From positions 1 through 64,000 of the forward strand of contig JAHFSX010000017.1 of NCBI GenBank assembly GCA_023269675.1: DNA of 64,000 nucleotides. Direction: 5' to 3'. This DNA comes from Verrucomicrobiota bacterium (lineage in GTDB: Bacteria; Verrucomicrobiota; Kiritimatiellia; RFP12; UBA1067). The notes under the pieces were generated by a model. The model worked only from the letters and a program-made list of their open reading frames with translations, searched no databases and was not told where the DNA came from. How positions within the stretch are numbered: position 1 is the stretch's first letter; each line of letters begins with the position of its first letter. Shown here in pieces: positions 62,305 through 64,000 of this stretch. The position numbers and the translations under genes were made by a program.

Positions 62305-62916
62305 ATGAACGTAAGCCAAGGAACGATGCTGGTTCCGATCGTGGTCGAGCAGACCGGACGCGGCGAGCGCGCGTATGATATTTATTCGCGGCTGTTGCAG
62401 GACCGCATCGTGTTCATCGGGACGGGGATCAACGACGATGTCAGCAATGTCATCATCGCCCAGTTGCTCTTCCTGCAGTCGCAGGACGCGACCAAGGAGA
62501 TCTCGGTCTACATCAACTCGCCCGGCGGGTCGGTCACGGCCGGGCTCGCCATTTACGACACCATGCAGTTCATCACCTGCGACGTGGCCACCTACTGCGT
62601 AGGCCAGGCGGCGAGCATGGGCGCGGTGTTGCTGGCGGCGGGCCGCAAAGGCAAGCGCTTCTCGCTGCCGAACGCCCGCATCATGATCCATCAGCCCTGG
62701 GGCGGCGCGGAAGGCAAGGCCTCGGACATCAGCATCGCGGCCAAGGAGATTCTGCGCCTCAAGGACCGCCTGAACGAGATCCTGGCCGTCCATACCGGCA
62801 AGAGCGTCGAGGTGTTGTCGAACGACACGGAACGCGACTTCTTCATGTCGGCCGAAGAGGCCAAAGTTTACGGACTTGTGGACGAGGTGCTCACGAAGCG
62901 CCTCCCGGAGAAATAA
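62305..62916 (+). CDS. clpP: ATP-dependent Clp protease proteolytic subunit
   Basis: 203 residues. GTAGGAGGAG precedes the ATG, excluding a longer in-frame reading that starts inside tig. The catalytic triad is S104 (GQAASMGA), H129 (MIHQPWGG) and D178 (ERDFFM), each about seven positions later than in E. coli Clp[10 protein letters not shown] marks the oxyanion loop. It forms the tetradecameric protease chamber fed by ClpX, whose gene starts 2 bp downstream of this stop. Confidence 0.97.
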   Translation: MNVSQGTMLVPIVVEQTGRGERAYDIYSRLLQDRIVFIGTGINDDVSNVIIAQLLFLQSQDATKEISVYINSPGGSVTAGLAIYDTMQFITCDVATYCVGQAASMGAVLLAAGRKGKRFSLPNARIMIHQPWGGAEGKASDISIAAKEILRLKDRLNEILAVHTGKSVEVLSNDTERDFFMSAEEAKVYGLVDEVLTKRLPEK

Positions 62917-62918
62917 CT

Positions 62919-64000
<1,082 letters not shown>

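Overview
The window is GC-rich, chromosomal and bacterial, and almost every gene is intact. It most resembles the PVC superphylum, probably Kiritimatiellota or a related Verrucomicrobiota lineage. The evidence is a giant autotransporter-associated beta-strand-repeat protein with a LamG domain, many secreted glycan-active enzymes, DUF1080 and DUF1566 proteins, intergenic arrays of very short repeats, and a five-gene cluster matching in order and domain content the Amuc_1102-1101-1100-1099-1098 cluster of Akkermansia muciniphila. This assignment rests on recognised families, not on a database search.

Layout. 1-3.3 kb: a lower-GC stretch with two tandem secreted DUF1566 proteins, then two small minus-strand genes of unknown function. 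3.5-32.3 kb: a secretome island. It holds a 3041-residue beta-strand-repeat protein, a LamG/clan-A glycosidase/NPCBM protein, a second beta-strand-repeat protein, a probable alpha/alpha-toroid protein, a class C beta-lactamase-fold hydrolase, a GH5 enzyme, a GH26-GH5 fusion, a polysaccharide deacetylase, a beta-helix protein and a DUF1080 protein. A PAS-GGDEF-HD-GYP c-di-GMP enzyme lies inside it on the opposite strand. 32.6-40.8 kb (minus): an exopolysaccharide operon of PilZ-GT2 synthase, membrane-anchored NodB-like protein, and TPR/NodB-like/beta-barrel exporter, similar in logic to pgaCBA; both NodB-like domains look catalytically dead. 41-45.2 kb: a circularly permuted SGNH hydrolase and a coupled pair of SPFH proteins. 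45.4-49.8 kb: hom, lysC and a cimA-like gene (aspartate family and isoleucine precursors). 50.5-58.2 kb: the Amuc_1102-1098-like secretin/pilus-type locus. 58.5-64 kb: coaE, rho, tig, clpP and the start of clpX.

How it fits together. The island looks like a scavenging kit for plant- or algal-type polysaccharides with mannan as a clear target. The two large beta-strand-repeat genes share a promoter architecture of TGCGCAAAA direct repeats above a TATAAT-like box, which suggests one activator. The c-di-GMP enzyme and the PilZ domain on the synthase give a plausible link between signalling and exopolysaccharide output. Intergenic spaces are rich in palindromes and in arrays of 7-, 8- and 9-nt units, some abutting start codons. 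I saw no tRNA, rRNA, CRISPR array or transposase gene.
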